This document shows, piece after piece, positions 5,227 to 5,685 of a stretch of DNA of 5,685 bases. The stretch's first letter is position 1; every line of letters starts with the position of its first letter. Position numbers and translations under genes: made by a program. The notes under the pieces are model-generated. The model worked only from the letters and a program-made list of their open reading frames with translations. It was not told the origin of the DNA and made no database searches. The stretch covers positions 1-5,685 of the forward strand of contig JAAXZP010000397.1 of assembly GCA_012719815.1 (NCBI GenBank). The letters run 5' to 3'. Source of the DNA: Christensenellaceae bacterium. GTDB taxonomy: Bacteria; Bacillota; Clostridia; Christensenellales; SZUA-584.

Positions 5227-5255
5227 ATTATATCATAGTCCCTTCGAAAAAAGTA
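5227..5255 (-). promoter_or_regulatory. Promoter for the TPR-HEAT-HD-RNA methyltransferase operon
   Basis: On the minus strand TGATATAAT is a perfect extended -10 (TATAAT at 5232-5227). The -35 at a 17-base spacing, TACTTT (5255-5250), is poor, which the TG extension can compensate for. The predicted start near 5220 leaves a very short leader before the ribosome binding site (5219-5214). It lies in the 50-base gap after the upstream methyltransferase stop, so the block can be transcribed separately, though read-through from upstream is not excluded since no hairpin terminator is seen. Confidence 0.65.
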
Positions 5256-5258
5256 TGT

Positions 5259-5685
5259 TCATTCTTTGCGGCTGACAAACTGGATCCGGGGAGACTCTTC
5301 CGATGCGGGGTTCAAAGTAAATGCTTCGTAGATATCGGTATGCGCAAAGCCCGCATTTTTAAGCGCGGCTTCGATATCGGCAGGCTGATGGGCGTACTGG
5401 ACGTGCTGCTCGGGCAATTTTTCGTACAGGCGCTCGTCACGGCGCACGAACAGCGTAACATCCATCGTCAGGGCGCGCCGCTGCTCATCAAAGCGGCAGT
5501 GCCACAGGCAGGTGACATCATCGCTGTCGTCATAGTAGACCTCATCGTTCATCGCGCGCAGCTTCTCCGGCGAGCTGATATCGAATAGCAGCCGCCCGCC
5601 CGGAACCAGCATCCGATAAGCGGAGCTGAAAAAAGCTTCCAGCCCCGCGGCGTCCAGATAGTTGGGGCCGTCGCAGGCGCAGATC
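5259..5685 (-). CDS. Class I SAM-dependent methyltransferase, C-terminal part (start beyond window)
   Basis: The frame is open to the right edge, so the N-terminus and SAM-binding motif I are missing; 141 residues are visible. The fragment begins ICACDGPNYL, matching the motif IV region (V-x-C-x-D-x-x-N-Y-L) of a large Bacillota methyltransferase group, followed by the helix DAAGLEAFFSSAYRML and the strand VPGGRLLFDISSPEKL (27-42), which is the post-motif segment L-x-P-G-G-x-x-x-F-D. The later W-x-C-x-F-D, E-Q-H-V-Q-Y and AALKNAGF segments also fit this group. The substrate is not known for such proteins and cannot be told from the sequence; small molecules are the usual guess. An internal ATG at 5612 would cut the domain and is not the true start. 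The stop TGA (5261-5259) is 50 bases before the TPR gene's ATG. Confidence 0.9.
   Translation of the reverse strand, partial: ICACDGPNYLDAAGLEAFFSSAYRMLVPGGRLLFDISSPEKLRAMNDEVYYDDSDDVTCLWHCRFDEQRRALTMDVTLFVRRDERLYEKLPEQHVQYAHQPADIEAALKNAGFAHTDIYEAFTLNPASEESPRIQFVSRKE

Noticed and set aside
5238..5258. Possible terminator after the upstream methyltransferase (T run at 5252-5247 on the minus strand)
   Set aside because: No stem precedes the T run; only a short repeated CCCTTCG motif is present.
1..5685. CRISPR array, insertion sequence, prophage or defence system
   Set aside because: No regularly spaced repeats, transposase or integrase-like sequence, terminal inverted repeats or recognised defence domains were seen on either strand.

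Overview
All supported genes in this 5.7 kb window lie on the minus strand, so transcription runs from right to left. The protein families, the AGGTGG/AGGGG-type ribosome binding sites, sigma-A-like promoters with extended -10 elements, the tRNA gene with encoded CCA and the membrane-anchored CwlD-like cell-wall amidase suggest a low-to-mid GC Bacillota, probably a clostridial lineage. This taxonomic reading is inference; no marker gene is present.

Layout, in the direction of transcription. (1) 5685-5259: C-terminal part of a class I SAM-dependent methyltransferase; its start and SAM-binding motif I lie beyond the right edge. (2) A short gap at 5258-5209 holds a promoter with a perfect extended -10. 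(3) 5208-914: a tightly packed four-gene block. It contains a 572-residue TPR protein with an unexpected C-terminal helical/HTH tail, a 275-residue acidic HEAT-like protein (11-nt overlap), an HD-domain protein with a TTG start 2 nt after the previous stop, and a THUMP-domain RNA methyltransferase of the YpsC/RlmL family (ATGA overlap). (4) 861-785: tRNA-Arg(CCG) with its own promoter (902-875) and a rho-independent terminator (780-754). (5) 753-496: an AT-rich intergenic region with several inverted repeats and candidate promoters. (6) 495-1: N-terminal part of an N-acetylmuramoyl-L-alanine amidase with a membrane anchor, cut by the left edge.

The most notable observation is that the HD-domain gene carries a single in-frame amber codon (TAG, 2436-2434) directly before a predicted metal-ligand histidine. 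Sequence on both sides stays in one frame and still looks like one HD family protein, with half of the expected metal ligands on each side. This could be a recent nonsense mutation, a sequence error, suppression/readthrough or amber recoding; the window alone cannot decide.

How the genes work together is uncertain. The overlaps imply co-translation of the TPR protein, the HEAT-like protein, the HD protein and the rRNA-type methyltransferase. TPR and HEAT-like repeats are protein-interaction scaffolds, the HD protein is a predicted metal-dependent phosphohydrolase and the last gene should make a methylated guanosine in 23S rRNA. No complete known pathway is recognised, and I see no mobile element, CRISPR array or defence cassette.
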